Assembly (NCBI GenBank): GCA_963792655.1
Contig: CAWBWU010000010.1
Coordinates: forward strand, 124,001 to 188,000
Source of the DNA: DOZZ01 sp963792655
Lineage (GTDB): Bacteria > Acidobacteriota > Terriglobia > Bryobacterales > Bryobacteraceae
DNA: 64,000 nucleotides
Reading direction: 5' to 3'
Shown here: in pieces, positions 8,791 to 18,617 of the stretch
Position numbering within the stretch: the first letter of the stretch is position 1
Layout: every line of letters starts with the position of its first letter
The notes under the pieces: generated by a model
Told to the model about the DNA's origin: nothing
Seen by the model: only the letters and a program-made list of their open reading frames with translations
The model's database searches: none
Program-made: the position numbers and the translations under genes

Positions 8791-9336
8791 TCAACCATTT
8801 ACAGAACTCGCTCCGAGCCGCTTTAAAAGGTGATCAAACCGGACGGCTGCTAGCCCCGCTGAATCCATCATGTCGAAATCGATCTCATCGGCATCGCCGC
8901 CCTGCTTCGCATCCTGAGCGGCGTCGCCGTAGCCGAAGCGCGCCGTAGTCATGCGCAGCCGGTCGGCCAGAAACGTGGCAAGCGCCCGGTAGAAGCGGCT
9001 GGCAAACCATGGATCGGAACTAAGCCGCGCATTCAGTTTGTCGCGCGGTACGACCAGCACGGTGGAACTCCTCGACGCCGACACGGTCGCGCTGGGCGGG
9101 CGGGCATCCACGAATGAGATCTCGCCGACGATCTCACCGGAAAGCAGGGTGGCCACCGGTTTGCCGCCGGCCATGACGTCGAGTCCTCCATCGAGCACAA
9201 TAAACAGGGCGTCTACGGGTTCGCCCTCCCGAATCAGCACGTGACCTTTGGCTATGGTCATTCGCCGCCCGGTAGAAGCCAGCCATTCCACGTCGGCGTC
9301 GTCAAGAATTCCCATCACGTAGAGCACTTTTCTCAT
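8791..9336 (-). CDS. Cyclic nucleotide-binding domain protein of the export locus
   Basis: A 181-residue protein that is mostly one cyclic-nucleotide-binding (CAP_ED) domain: ILDDADVEWLASTGRRMTIAKGHVLIREGEPVDALFIVLDG, then the phosphate-binding-cassette-like segment GEIVGEISFVDARPPSATVSA. No DNA-binding helix-turn-helix follows; the C-terminal 50 residues are acidic and Asp-rich, then helical. It sits 14 bases after the second ABC transporter gene and is co-oriented, so it is the last gene of the transporter operon before precursor A. Such stand-alone domains recur beside NHLM-type export genes. It may make export respond to a nucleotide signal, but no partner is proven. Confidence 0.82.
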   Translation of the reverse strand: MRKVLYVMGILDDADVEWLASTGRRMTIAKGHVLIREGEPVDALFIVLDGGLDVMAGGKPVATLLSGEIVGEISFVDARPPSATVSASRSSTVLVVPRDKLNARLSSDPWFASRFYRALATFLADRLRMTTARFGYGDAAQDAKQGGDADEIDFDMMDSAGLAAVRFDHLLKRLGASSVNG

Positions 9337-9350
9337 TGGTTGTTGTGCTT

Positions 9351-11953
9351 TCAGGCCACTTGCCGCTTGGCCAGTTCTGCGAAGATGCCGTCTTTCCGAA
9401 GTAGTTCGCCATAGGTTCCGGATTCGGCGATGGTGCCATGGTCCAGCACAAAAATGCGATCGGCGTTGACAATGGTGCTGAGGCGGTGCGCGATCACGAT
9501 CCGTGTAGCACGCATCTGCTCAAGCGCGCGGCTCACGATGGCCTGGGTGCGGTTATCGAGGGCGCTGGTTGCTTCATCGAACAGAAGAACCCGGGGGCGG
9601 TTGACCACCGCGCGCGCAATCATCAGCCGCTGTCGCTGGCCGCCGGAGAGTGTTTTGCCACCCTCCGCCACCATCGTGTACATGCCCATCGGGAGCGCCT
9701 TGATGTCATCCTCAATCCCGGCAATGCGCGCTGCCTCCCAGGCATCATTCACCGTGAGTGCCGAGGACCCGATGATGTTCGTGAGTATGTCGCCGGTCAG
9801 CAATTTTCCGGACTGAAGCACCACGCCCATCTGGCGGCGGACCTCTTGAAGGTCAAGCCCCGCAAGATCCTGACCGTCGTAATAGATCGCGCCGGAAAGC
9901 GGCTGCTCGAAGCCCAGCAGCAGGCGCATGAGCGTGGATTTGCCTGACCCGGAAGCGCCGGTGAACGCGACGAATTCTCCGGGACGGATAGAGAGTGTAA
10001 CCTCTTGCAGCACCAGTGGGGAATCGGCGACGTAACGGAACGAGACGTGGTTGACTTCGACGCCACCTCGAAGCTCGCCGGGGTCGGATTGTCCAGGCGC
10101 CTACCTCCGGTTCGGTCAGAAATATCGGTTTGGCGCGGTCGTAGAGAGGAATCGCAGAGATCAAGGCGGTGATTCCAGCGTTCAGCCCGAAAACCGAACC
10201 AAGTAGTTGGAAAAAAGCGGCATTGAACGCGAAAAAGTCCCCCGTGCTGAACGAGCTGCCCGACCTGCGCATCTGGGCCGCGACGGAGTAGTAGATCAGG
10301 CCGCTGGCGAACATGGGAAAAACGGCGCGTGAACACGGACAGAACATTGGTGAGGCGGCGGACAGAACCGAAGACGCGCTTCTGGGCGGAGAAAGCCGAT
10401 GCCCATCGAGCAAAGGCCCGGCCTTCGGAACCCGATACTCTGAATTTCGCGATCCCTTCGATGAATTCAAATACCATGCTGGCAATCGCGCCAGTACTCC
10501 TGGCGACCTCGTGCTGATACTTGAGTTGCAGCAGGCTGCTTCCGACGGCCACGACCACGGTGACGGAGGCGAGCGCGCACGCAACTGCCGCGAGCGCCGG
10601 ACTGTACCAGGCGAGCAGAAAAACGGTGGTGATCGAGAAGATGCCCGAGAGAATCGCGTTGAGCGTGTGACCGGTCAGAATGGCGCGCACCTGGGAAATT
10701 GCCAGACTTCGATACGCGAGGTCGCCCGCTGAGAAGCCGCGAAAGAAGGTTGTGGGCATGTTCAGCAGGCGGTCCCAAACGGCAGCCTGGGTTACGAAGT
10801 CCATCTTGCCTTCCAGACGCAACAGCGCATAGGAACGCGTGAGGCCAATCAGCGTGGTTGTCACTGCGGCTACCACAATCAAGACAACGCACTCCACGAG
10901 TTGACTTCGATCGCTCCCGGGGATCACGCTGTCGAAAAGAATGCCCGTTGCGAAAGGGACCACCAGCGCAAGCATGCTGGCCAGAGCCCCGGTGATCACA
11001 ACCGTCCAGACATCCCGCGCAGATCCGAATAACCCAGTGGACAGGACGTCCTTCCATCCAATAACCCGGGCCGGAAAGGGCCGGTAGAAGACGTAACCGA
11101 TGCCGCTCAGTTTTGCAGAGGTAGTCTGCGTGAGTCTGATTTTGGACGAATTCGCAGCATTGCGAATCTCGTACCCACCTCCCTTGCGCAACAGCGCCAC
11201 AGGCTCGTTGCCTTCTTCGAGAAAGGCCAACATAGGCCCGCTGTCTTGCCGCCACCACTCTCCTTTGAGCACCAGGCTTCGGACTCGCACTGACGAGTTC
11301 CTTGCCACAGCGAGCGCTGGATCTGGCGACGTTCCTGATAACACGGAAGGAGGCACCTTCAGAACGATTCCCGCAGCCTTCCCGATCTCCTCGCAAGCCC
11401 ACGCGAAGGGAGGCAAGCTCCCCTCGGCTACCGGAGCTTTGCGCGCAGGGGCCAGCGAGTGCGCGAGCTGGTGCAGAGCATGGTCAACAGCCTTGCCGTC
11501 AGCGGCAGCCCTCGCGCTCAGCCGCCGCAGTTCTTCTTGAGCGTCAGTGGCATTGATCCGTTCGAACGCGGACAGGATCCGGTGGTGGAATGCGGATAGT
11601 GTTTCGTTCGCGGGCGCCGCCTCCAGGGAGCCGACGGCACTGATCCAGCGAGCCATCAGTTCCGCCAACTGGTTGGCTGGAATCCGATCCTCGTTCAGCG
11701 CGTTCACCATGGCATCTGGTGAGGGCGAGGCAAACAGCGCGAGTTCCGGGTGTGAATCGGCCGGCAGGGAAAATGCCGCATCGCCCGCGGCAAGGCGGCC
11801 GATGTGACGCAGCGCTCCCGCCGGTTTTCCCGCGTCTTCCCGGGCGACGAAGATGTCAAGTTCGCCGGACTCGACAAGCCACACCGTGCCGGGATGACGT
11901 AACGTGAATACGCGTCCAGGGATGACCGGTCGAACATCGGAGCCAAGCATCAC
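9351..11953 (-). CDS. NHLM-type ABC transporter, permease/ATP-binding (ABC2), two frameshifts
   Basis: The second ABC exporter of the peptide locus, lacking a C39 peptidase. An N-terminal region resembling a degenerate cyclic-nucleotide-type domain (RHPGTVWLVESGELDIFV) precedes the membrane domain (DVWTVVITGALASMLALVVPFATG) and the ATPase (GASGSGKSTLMRL, LSGGQRQR, LLFDEATSALD). The frame is broken twice. One extra base in an A5 run at 10317-10322 must be removed to pass from LSVFTRR to FPMFASGLIYYS, and one near 10098-10102 to pass from FLTEPEVGA to GQSDPGELRGGVEVNHVSF. With both corrected, one full-length protein of about 866 residues results. Start (ATG 11953) overlaps the upstream stop. 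Either sequence errors or an inactive gene. Confidence 0.85.
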
Positions 11954-14145
11954 AGGCCCTCTCCATCAGAAGACTCGCTGGTTCCCCGGGCCTCAATCAA
12001 AGTCGCGTAAGGACCGTTCTCGCGAACCATCTCATCATGGGTTCCGCGTTCCACGATCTTGCCCTTATTCAGCACGATGATCTCGTCGCAGTCGCGGATA
12101 GTGCTAAGCCGGTGGGCAACAATCAGGCACGCGCAGCCGCGCCGCCGTACATTTTCGGTTACCTTCTTTTCGGTCTTTGCGTCGAGAGCGCTGGTTGCTT
12201 CGTCGAGCACCAGAAGCTTTGGATTCGATACCAGAGCTCGCGCTATTTCGAGACGTTGACGCTGTCCGCCGCTGAAGTTGCGTCCGCCTTCCTGAACCAT
12301 GTAGTCGTACCCGCCGATGCGGTCCGAAATGTCGTCGTGAATGCAAGCATCCTTCGCGGCCTGGATCAGTACGAGTTCAGGAACAGCGTCATCCCAGATT
12401 GTCAGGTTCTGGCGGATGGTGCCCTCGAAAAGGAAAATTTCCTGATCGACCATGGCGACGGCCTGATTCACAACGCTACGCGGGATCGCTCCACGCGCGA
12501 CCCCGTCAAAGAGAATCTCGCCTTGCCACGGCTCATAAAGCCCACTGGCCAGTTTCGCGATGGTGGACTTGCCACTCCCGGATGAGCCCACCACCGCCAC
12601 GCGCTGGCCAGGGCGGAGCTTCATGTTGAAATCCGCCACCAGCGGTGCTTCAAGGCGGCTGTATCCGAAAGATACGGACCGCAACTCCAGATGGCCTTCG
12701 AGACGAACAAGTGCACCGGGCGTGTTGAGGGAAGGGGCGGACGTGATGCTGGGATCTTCTTGACAACGGAGTACATCATCCAGCCGCGCCAGATCGCCAC
12801 GGACCTCCTGAAAGCGCTGGCCCAGGGCGAGCACGTGATTAACCGGTTCCTCGAAGCTCAACATCAGGACCTGGAACGAAAGAAGCATTCCCATGGTGAG
12901 CGCGCCTTCCATGACGCGCAAACCACCGATGCTCAGGATGGCCGCAACGTTCAGCGCCGCCAGCACTGGAGGGATCGCGGACAGCGCGAGAGCGGACGAA
13001 CTCAGGTCCTGTTCGCCATTGAACACGTTAGCCTGCAAACCGGCCCAGCGCGCGAAGAAGTCGTCGGAGCCACTCCCCTTCAACGTTTCAATCATCTGGA
13101 GACCGCTCATGGATGCGGCCATGAGCTTGCCGCGATCCTGCAACAACCGCCAGTTGGCGTCTGTCCTGCGGCGTGACACTGCGCGCAGAGCCGCTAGATT
13201 AATGAGCGCGATGGCAATGCCGATGGTGGTCAGGATCGCGCTGTATTGGTACATGAGCGCCGCGTAGAACCCAATCAGCAAAACACTGACAAAGTTTGTG
13301 GCGAGTTCACCAGAGAGTAGCGATGCGACCGAATCATTGATGCCTACGCGCTGTGCGATGTCCCCGGAATGGCGCTGTGAGAAGAACCCGATTGGCAGGT
13401 GAATGATGTGCCAGAAGAACCGCGCGGAATCGCGCAGCGACATGCTCATCTCCATGCGCAGCAGGATTGACTGTTGCAGCCAGGTAAGCACGGCGCAGGT
13501 CGAGGCCGCCAAAGCCATGGCGAAGAGCAACGGGTTCAACCAGTCGTGAAGGCCGCCAATCAGAAAGTTGTCCACAAACACACGCCCAAGTATCGCCACC
13601 ACAATTCCGGGTGCGATCAGCCCAAGCGTTGCCAGCACGAGGTAGGCAAGGCTGAAACGATAGCCGCGAAGCCTCCGTGCGAGCGCGCCGAATATCTCCG
13701 GGCGATGGCCGCCCTTCTTGAATTCCGGCGTTCTTTCAAATGTCAGGATGACGCCTGTGAATGATTGGTCGAATTCCTCGACCGAAACCTTGCGCGGACC
13801 GGACCCGGGGTCATTGAGGTAAACGCGATCCTTTCCGAACCCCTCAACCACCAGGAAGTGATTGAAATTCCAGAAGGCGACGAATGGGAGCGCGACTTCC
13901 CGCACGGACTCCAGCTCTTTTCGAAAGCCTTTGCCGCTGAGCCCGTATTGCCGGGCGGCTTTCACAACATTGCTCGCTTTGCTGCCGTCCCGCGATACGC
14001 CGCAGGCTGCCCGGAGTTCTTCGAGAGGAACGTGCCGGCCGTAGTAAGCCAGAATGATGGCTAGCGCGGCCGCGCCGCATTCCACCGCATCCATCTGGAG
14101 CACTGTTGGTGTTCGGACGCGCTTCATTCCTGGTTGAACGCCCAC
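11950..14145 (-). CDS. NHLM-type ABC transporter with C39 peptidase domain (ABC1)
   Basis: A 731-residue bacteriocin processing and export ATPase in the inner membrane. The N-terminal C39 peptidase has all expected residues: Cys23 in MDAVECGAAAL, His96 in NFNHFLVVEGF and Asp112 in LNDPGSG; it should cleave after a double glycine. Six membrane segments follow, then the ATPase (GSSGSGKSTIAKL, FSGGQRQRLEIARAL, LLVLDEATSALD). The start is GTG at 14145; an ATG at 14127 is also possible. It begins three bases after the HlyD stop and its end overlaps the start of ABC2. The four precursor-like genes with GG leaders in this window are its obvious substrates. Confidence 0.93.
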   Translation of the reverse strand: MGVQPGMKRVRTPTVLQMDAVECGAAALAIILAYYGRHVPLEELRAACGVSRDGSKASNVVKAARQYGLSGKGFRKELESVREVALPFVAFWNFNHFLVVEGFGKDRVYLNDPGSGPRKVSVEEFDQSFTGVILTFERTPEFKKGGHRPEIFGALARRLRGYRFSLAYLVLATLGLIAPGIVVAILGRVFVDNFLIGGLHDWLNPLLFAMALAASTCAVLTWLQQSILLRMEMSMSLRDSARFFWHIIHLPIGFFSQRHSGDIAQRVGINDSVASLLSGELATNFVSVLLIGFYAALMYQYSAILTTIGIAIALINLAALRAVSRRRTDANWRLLQDRGKLMAASMSGLQMIETLKGSGSDDFFARWAGLQANVFNGEQDLSSSALALSAIPPVLAALNVAAILSIGGLRVMEGALTMGMLLSFQVLMLSFEEPVNHVLALGQRFQEVRGDLARLDDVLRCQEDPSITSAPSLNTPGALVRLEGHLELRSVSFGYSRLEAPLVADFNMKLRPGQRVAVVGSSGSGKSTIAKLASGLYEPWQGEILFDGVARGAIPRSVVNQAVAMVDQEIFLFEGTIRQNLTIWDDAVPELVLIQAAKDACIHDDISDRIGGYDYMVQEGGRNFSGGQRQRLEIARALVSNPKLLVLDEATSALDAKTEKKVTENVRRRGCACLIVAHRLSTIRDCDEIIVLNKGKIVERGTHDEMVRENGPYATLIEARGTSESSDGEGL

Positions 14146-14148
14146 CGT

Positions 14149-15399
14149 CTACTCAATGCGGAGCCTGTCCTTCAACACCGGCAGCACCAGCGTGATGGGA
14201 CGTTCCTGGTGAGTCACGATCTGCACGGTACACAGGGTTCCCGGCGTCACCTCAAGTTTCGGACCCTTGCCGGATGACCACTGAAACTCGCTCGGAGTCG
14301 CAGCCCGCTGCAGATCCAGTCGAACCTCCGTGACCGGTCCACCGGCCGTGATGCTCTGACTGAGCGATTCGTTTCCCAGCACACGCATGATCGCCGTCGG
14401 AGTTGCCGGATAGTCCGCCACAAAGGTGACCTTCCCTTTCATGAATCCATACTCTTCCCGCCGCACTGTGCCCGGCGAAATTTGCGCCTCCATACCGGGC
14501 TTGATATCCTTTGCCGCCAGCGCGCTGAGGTAAACCAAGCCTTCGAGCGCTTCCACGGCCGACTGGACGCTTACGATCGGTGTGCCCTCGGCGACGGCGC
14601 TGCCACGGTTTACTTTCACCTCCACGATCCTTCCGGGGTAGGGACAAAGGACATTTGCCGCAGTCGAAAAATCGTTCTGCAAGGTGGCCAGGTTTCTCTC
14701 GAGATCCGTCACCCGCGCGCGCATATCCGAGTCCAATTCCTCGGGTTGTCCTTTCACCGTGAACGTCTGGGAGTCGAGCTGTTTCAGATGGGCTTGCGCT
14801 GCTGCGATTTGCGCTTCCAGCGTGACAATCCTCTCTCGCGGCCCTAGACTTTGCTGCTTGGTGATGAGTCCGCGTTTCAACAACTCCGCATTTACGGGCT
14901 CTTCTTCCTCCGCCAGTTTTACCTTGGCTCGCACGCTCTCGATCTCCTGCTCGGCATTGGAGCGCTCGCGGGCAAGTGCATCGAGCTGTAATTTTGCACT
15001 GTCGTCGTGAACGTGGCGCACGCGTTCCCGCTCGCGCTTCGCATCGGTGAGAGCATCCTGAGCGATGCGGATTCGTTCGCCGAGCCCCGGCTGCGCAATC
15101 CGCGCAAGGATCTGACCGGGTTGCACCATGTCGCCGGTCTTCACGTCCAGGTTGACGATCAGTCCGCTGCCGGAAGCAACAATATTCACGACGCCGCCGC
15201 GCCGGATGATCACTCCCTGCGCCGATACCTTCGTCGGGAGTGTGCCGCGAAAGCCCCACACCAGCGCCGCGCCCAGTAGAAAAAATACCCCAAGCAACGT
15301 CAGCCATTCCTTCGGGCGCGTCACACGATAAGGCTGATCCAAACGTTCCGGGGACGAAAGCCTTTCCAGTGCTACTTTTCGGAAAATGTTGCTGCTCAT
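14149..15399 (-). CDS. HlyD-family periplasmic adaptor of NHLM-type export system
   Basis: A 416-residue membrane fusion protein linking the inner-membrane exporter to a TolC channel. It has a cytoplasmic N-terminus, one membrane segment (WLTLLGVFFLLGAALVWGF, residues 34-52), a biotinyl-lipoyl-like half (ASGSGLIVNLDVKTGDMVQPGQILARI), a long charged coiled coil at about residues 110-220, the second lipoyl half (PYPGRIVEVKVNRGSAVAEGTPIVSV) and a beta-barrel. The start overlaps the TolC stop by four bases (ATGA) and the peptidase ABC gene follows three bases after its stop, so one operon is clear. Confidence 0.9.
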   Translation of the reverse strand: MSSNIFRKVALERLSSPERLDQPYRVTRPKEWLTLLGVFFLLGAALVWGFRGTLPTKVSAQGVIIRRGGVVNIVASGSGLIVNLDVKTGDMVQPGQILARIAQPGLGERIRIAQDALTDAKRERERVRHVHDDSAKLQLDALARERSNAEQEIESVRAKVKLAEEEEPVNAELLKRGLITKQQSLGPRERIVTLEAQIAAAQAHLKQLDSQTFTVKGQPEELDSDMRARVTDLERNLATLQNDFSTAANVLCPYPGRIVEVKVNRGSAVAEGTPIVSVQSAVEALEGLVYLSALAAKDIKPGMEAQISPGTVRREEYGFMKGKVTFVADYPATPTAIMRVLGNESLSQSITAGGPVTEVRLDLQRAATPSEFQWSSGKGPKLEVTPGTLCTVQIVTHQERPITLVLPVLKDRLRIE

Positions 15400-17018
15400 G
15401 GCCGTCGGAAAATCTCCGGGTCGATGTTCTGCGCCGTTTTGTCAGGCTCGACAATTGTGCCCGTTGCCTGCCTCAGCTTCGCGATGGCTATGGCGTAAGC
15501 AAGTTTCGACTGGACGCGCGTGATCAGGCCGGCCCTCAACCGGTCTTCCACTGTCAGAACGTCCACCAGTGAACCGACTCCAAGGCGGTATTTCGCTTGC
15601 TCGTTGTCGAGCGCTATTTGAAACTGCCGAACCGATTCATCCACTGCTGTCAGTTGCCTGCCGGCATTGCGCAAACCCTCAAAGGCGACCACTACAGCGG
15701 ATGCGATAGTCCTTGCGGCGTCGTCACGCCGCAACGCCGCCTGACGGGCCACCGCGTCAGCCGATAGTATGGCTCCCTCGGCGGCCCGGTGATCCACTGC
15801 CAGTTGATAGCGAATCCCGCCGCTCACATCCAGCCCGCGTATGCCTTGCAGTGGCGATATGACAAACTGATCGATCCGCAGACCCTCCCGGAGCCCGGAG
15901 TATCCACTACCCAGCTGAACATCCAGTTGCGGCTTCAGCAAATTTGCGGCGGCTTTCGAAAGAACCTGAGCTTCACCCACCCGTTTTCGTGCGGCCAGGT
16001 AATCGGCACGGCGAGTCAGCGCGCTATCGATTGCCGGTTGCTGTGTTGGTTCTGGCGCGCCGCCGGTTGCGGGAAGGGGGTCAATCGGCTCTGGCATATC
16101 AAGAATTCCAGCCATGGGTGTGCCCAGCGCCAAAGCAAGTTGCTGCCTTGCTTCGAGGAACTGCTGGTCCGTCGCCGCGCGCGAGGAAGCGCGATCCGCA
16201 AGATTCGCCAGAACCTGATTGAGATCGCTGCGCGGAATCTTGTCCGCGTCCACCAGCGCTTGAACCGTTTCGAAAAGTGTTTGCGCACGCTGTTCGGCAT
16301 CGCGGTAGACGTCGCGCGTGAGCCCCGTGGCGACCGCGGTCCAGTAGGAGATGACCGTAGCAGCGAGAAGGTCGGAGACGGTCTGGTTCACATCGAGAAG
16401 GCTGGCTTCGAGCTCAATTGTCCCGGCGGTTTCCTGCGCGGCCACCACGCTTCTGCCACGCCCCCGCAGTAAGGGCACATTCACTTGAAACAACACGTGG
16501 GACTGATTCAGTCCGAAGGGCAACCCCAGGTTGTCCGTGGTCCGCGTGACGGTCAGCAATGGCCCGAGCGAGATACCGTTCCGAAACTGTTTGCTAGCGC
16601 CTGCATCGATGTTGGTCAGATTCGTGGTGGATGAGGTTCCCGGAAAAACAGATCGCTCGATTTCGGTAAGAGGACGATAGGTCCGGCTGGATAAGACGTT
16701 GGATTGAATAACCGGATCGAACTGCGATTGCGCGCGCAGCAGAGCGCCGCGATTGGAGCGAACTTGCTCCTCCTGGATCTGGAGCAGAGGATGTTGTCGT
16801 AACGTGGACTCGATGGCTTGGGCGAGCGTAAGAGTGGCGTCGGTAGTTTGTGCTGCAGCAGAATAGGGCCCGGCAAGAAACAGCAGTAAGAGGGAATGTA
16901 ATCGCAAGGGATTTTCAACTAACGAGAGAGCGGGCGGCCTGGGAGAGCGAAAGAAAAGTGAGTCCTTTATTTTATAGAATTCGGTCAGAAGTATAACAGC
17001 TACGCCGGCCAACGACAC
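15396..17018 (-). CDS. TolC-family outer membrane efflux protein
   Basis: Outer-membrane channel component of the peptide exporter. Two OEP repeats are visible: TLAQAIESTLRQHPLLQIQEEQVRSN near residue 65, and a second half after LTRRADYLAARKRVGEAQVLSKAA with the C-terminal KYRLGVGSLVDVLTVEDRLRAGLITRVQSKLAYAIAIAKL. The longest frame starts at GTG 17018 behind AAAGGA, but gives no clean signal peptide. A TTG at 16907 starts directly at the signal-like LRLHSLLLLFLAGPYSAAAQ and is probably closer to the truth. This is the first gene of the minus-strand export operon and is transcribed divergently from the MauE-thioredoxin gene; the 150-260 bases between must carry both promoters. Confidence 0.87.
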   Translation of the reverse strand: MSLAGVAVILLTEFYKIKDSLFFRSPRPPALSLVENPLRLHSLLLLFLAGPYSAAAQTTDATLTLAQAIESTLRQHPLLQIQEEQVRSNRGALLRAQSQFDPVIQSNVLSSRTYRPLTEIERSVFPGTSSTTNLTNIDAGASKQFRNGISLGPLLTVTRTTDNLGLPFGLNQSHVLFQVNVPLLRGRGRSVVAAQETAGTIELEASLLDVNQTVSDLLAATVISYWTAVATGLTRDVYRDAEQRAQTLFETVQALVDADKIPRSDLNQVLANLADRASSRAATDQQFLEARQQLALALGTPMAGILDMPEPIDPLPATGGAPEPTQQPAIDSALTRRADYLAARKRVGEAQVLSKAAANLLKPQLDVQLGSGYSGLREGLRIDQFVISPLQGIRGLDVSGGIRYQLAVDHRAAEGAILSADAVARQAALRRDDAARTIASAVVVAFEGLRNAGRQLTAVDESVRQFQIALDNEQAKYRLGVGSLVDVLTVEDRLRAGLITRVQSKLAYAIAIAKLRQATGTIVEPDKTAQNIDPEIFRRP

Positions 17019-17164
17019 GGTCCTTTCAGGCGGCGTTTTTACACGGGGCGTTCAAGCGGTTACCGGGCCGGAGTTCCCGTGCGGAACCAACTACACACAA
17101 ATTGAGAGCCGGGGGTGAGTCAGCCGCATGCTATTCTTGGCCCATTCTCAACAGTGAGGCCTCG

Positions 17165-18109
17165 TTGACTCCCGTTATTTCAGTTCTCTGTTCTACGTTG
17201 CTGGGCGCGGTATTCCTGCTTACCGGAGCAATCAAGGCGCTGGCGCCATCGTTGGTCTTTGACTTTTTGGCCAAGCTCGGCGTCAGAGATTTGAAATGGT
17301 TGCGGATCATGGTCTGGCTTTCCGCGGTCGGCGAGTGCCTGCTGGGAACAGCTTTGGCCGTGCGCGCTTTTCCTGCATGGTTGTTCCCAGGTACGCTATT
17401 GCTGCTGATCGCCTTCGTTGGACTTACCTTATGGGGCGCGAAGAAAACGGGGGACGACTGCGCCTGCTATGGGAAACTGCTCCACATCAGCCCAGCGAAA
17501 AGCATCGCCCTGGACTTTTTATACGGCGTTTTAGCATTGGCTGCATGGTCAATTCCAGTCGGGGCATTCCTGCCGGTCTCTGGACAACTGGCGGTGCTGG
17601 CTGTCTCCGCGGCATTGTTTTCGGTCATCACCACGCTTGCGCACCGCTTTTATCTGAAAAATGGGAAGGACTGGCTTGACTTGAGTCCTCTTCAAGTCGG
17701 CCGCAAATGGAATCCAGACTGGGCAGAAGGTTGGAGCGGTGCCGCGACAAACGAGACGCAACTGGTCGTCCTGATGAGTCCCACGTGCCCGGGCTGCAAA
17801 CGATGGATGAAGCCGCTCAACAAGATTTCACGGCTTGCAGACATGCCGCAGGTGATTGGGCTGATGGCCGGTTCCGAAGAAGAGCTAAGTCAAGTCGTGT
17901 TGGAAAACGGGATCGCCTTCCCGCTGCTGCGGGTAAAGTCATCGGTCATGGACCGGATTGCGGGCGGGTTCCCCGACATAATCATCGTTAAAGACGGCAT
18001 CGTCCGGGCGAAACCCGGTGCTCGCATTCCCGACGACCTGGTGGAGCGGCTAAGGACCTCAATGACGCCGCCAGCGGTCAATCTCATGAGCGCGCCAGTC
18101 GACCGTTAA
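17165..18109 (+). CDS. MauE/DoxX-like membrane protein fused to thioredoxin-like domain
   Basis: About 314 residues. The N-terminal half has four membrane segments (VLCSTLLGAVFLLTGAIKAL, then LSAVGECLLGTALAVRAF and onward) with the MauE-type DDCACYGKLL cysteine block. The C-terminal half is thioredoxin-like, with the redox pair in VVLMSPTCPGCKRWMKPL. MauE-like proteins resemble DsbB/VKOR-type partners in disulfide chemistry. TTG 17165 is chosen because TGAGG lies six bases upstream and it begins right before the first membrane segment; a TTG at 17102 extends the frame. It lies between the export operon (divergent) and three Cys-containing precursor-like genes (downstream, same strand), so oxidation or rearrangement of the exported peptides is a plausible inferred role. 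Confidence 0.75.
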   Translation: MTPVISVLCSTLLGAVFLLTGAIKALAPSLVFDFLAKLGVRDLKWLRIMVWLSAVGECLLGTALAVRAFPAWLFPGTLLLLIAFVGLTLWGAKKTGDDCACYGKLLHISPAKSIALDFLYGVLALAAWSIPVGAFLPVSGQLAVLAVSAALFSVITTLAHRFYLKNGKDWLDLSPLQVGRKWNPDWAEGWSGAATNETQLVVLMSPTCPGCKRWMKPLNKISRLADMPQVIGLMAGSEEELSQVVLENGIAFPLLRVKSSVMDRIAGGFPDIIIVKDGIVRAKPGARIPDDLVERLRTSMTPPAVNLMSAPVDR

Positions 18110-18133
18110 GCGCGAAACAAAGCGGAGTGCTCT

Positions 18134-18326
18134 GTGTTGCTCCCGGAACCGCACCTGATCACCGCTCGACAGCCTAATAGTACAGAACTGGAACTGGTAG
18201 CCGGAGAGCGCGACTGAGGATTTGGAAGTCATCGCCGGCGGCTCGTTGAGGGTAACCAGCCCGGCGCCTGCGGGCTGTCCGCCCGGTCAGGTCGTGACAG
18301 TCTACGGGTGCGCGCCGCTGAAATAG
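18134..18326 (+). CDS. Double-glycine peptide precursor B, frameshifted
   Basis: A small precursor that reads correctly only if one base is removed near 18208-18212. From the GTG at 18134 (GGAG six bases upstream) the first frame gives an acidic leader ending NSTELELVAGERD and then stops. The neighbouring frame has no start but reads TEDLEVIAGG followed by a 27-residue core with CPPGQVVTVYGC, stopping at TAG 18324. Joined, this gives a leader with two consecutive L-E-(L/V) motifs and a core with two Cys. The core shares Cys-Pro-Pro-Gly with precursors A and C. It begins 24 bases after the MauE-thioredoxin gene and may be co-transcribed. It could be a pseudogene or a sequence error. Confidence 0.6.
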
Positions 18327-18488
18327 TCAGAAGAGGTGCCCGGTCCCCGGCGCCGCAAACCCATTGCAGGCGGCGGTTTTCGATCAGTTGCTAATCATAC
18401 CCAGGGGCGGTGTATTGACATGGTAAACCGTGACTGACTGGGGTGCACTCCAAGCCTGTCAACGAACTCTTCCCCGAACTCTTCACAT

Positions 18489-18518
18489 TTGTGTTCTGCC
18501 CACGTAGCTTGTTACACT
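18489..18518 (+). promoter_or_regulatory. Candidate promoter upstream of precursor C
   Basis: TTGTGT at 18489-18494 and TACACT at 18513-18518 are separated by 18 bases, resembling sigma-70 type boxes, about 100 bases before the start of precursor C. A TTGACA at 18415-18420 is a better -35 box but has no good -10. Acidobacterial promoter consensus is not well known, so this is tentative. The remainder of 18327-18617 contains no gene I can support. Confidence 0.25.
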
Positions 18519-18617
18519 CCAAGCGCTAACTGGTCTTACGAAGGCCGGAAGTGGTTTGATGTTTTTGTTGCGGGAAGCCGCAGAGCGCCCGGAACCGACA
18601 TCCTAAAAGGAGCTTTC

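Noticed and set aside
18489..18617. Extended N-terminus of precursor C from ATG-like start at 18489
   Set aside because: The upstream part has no leader features and the ATG at 18618 has an ideal ribosome site.
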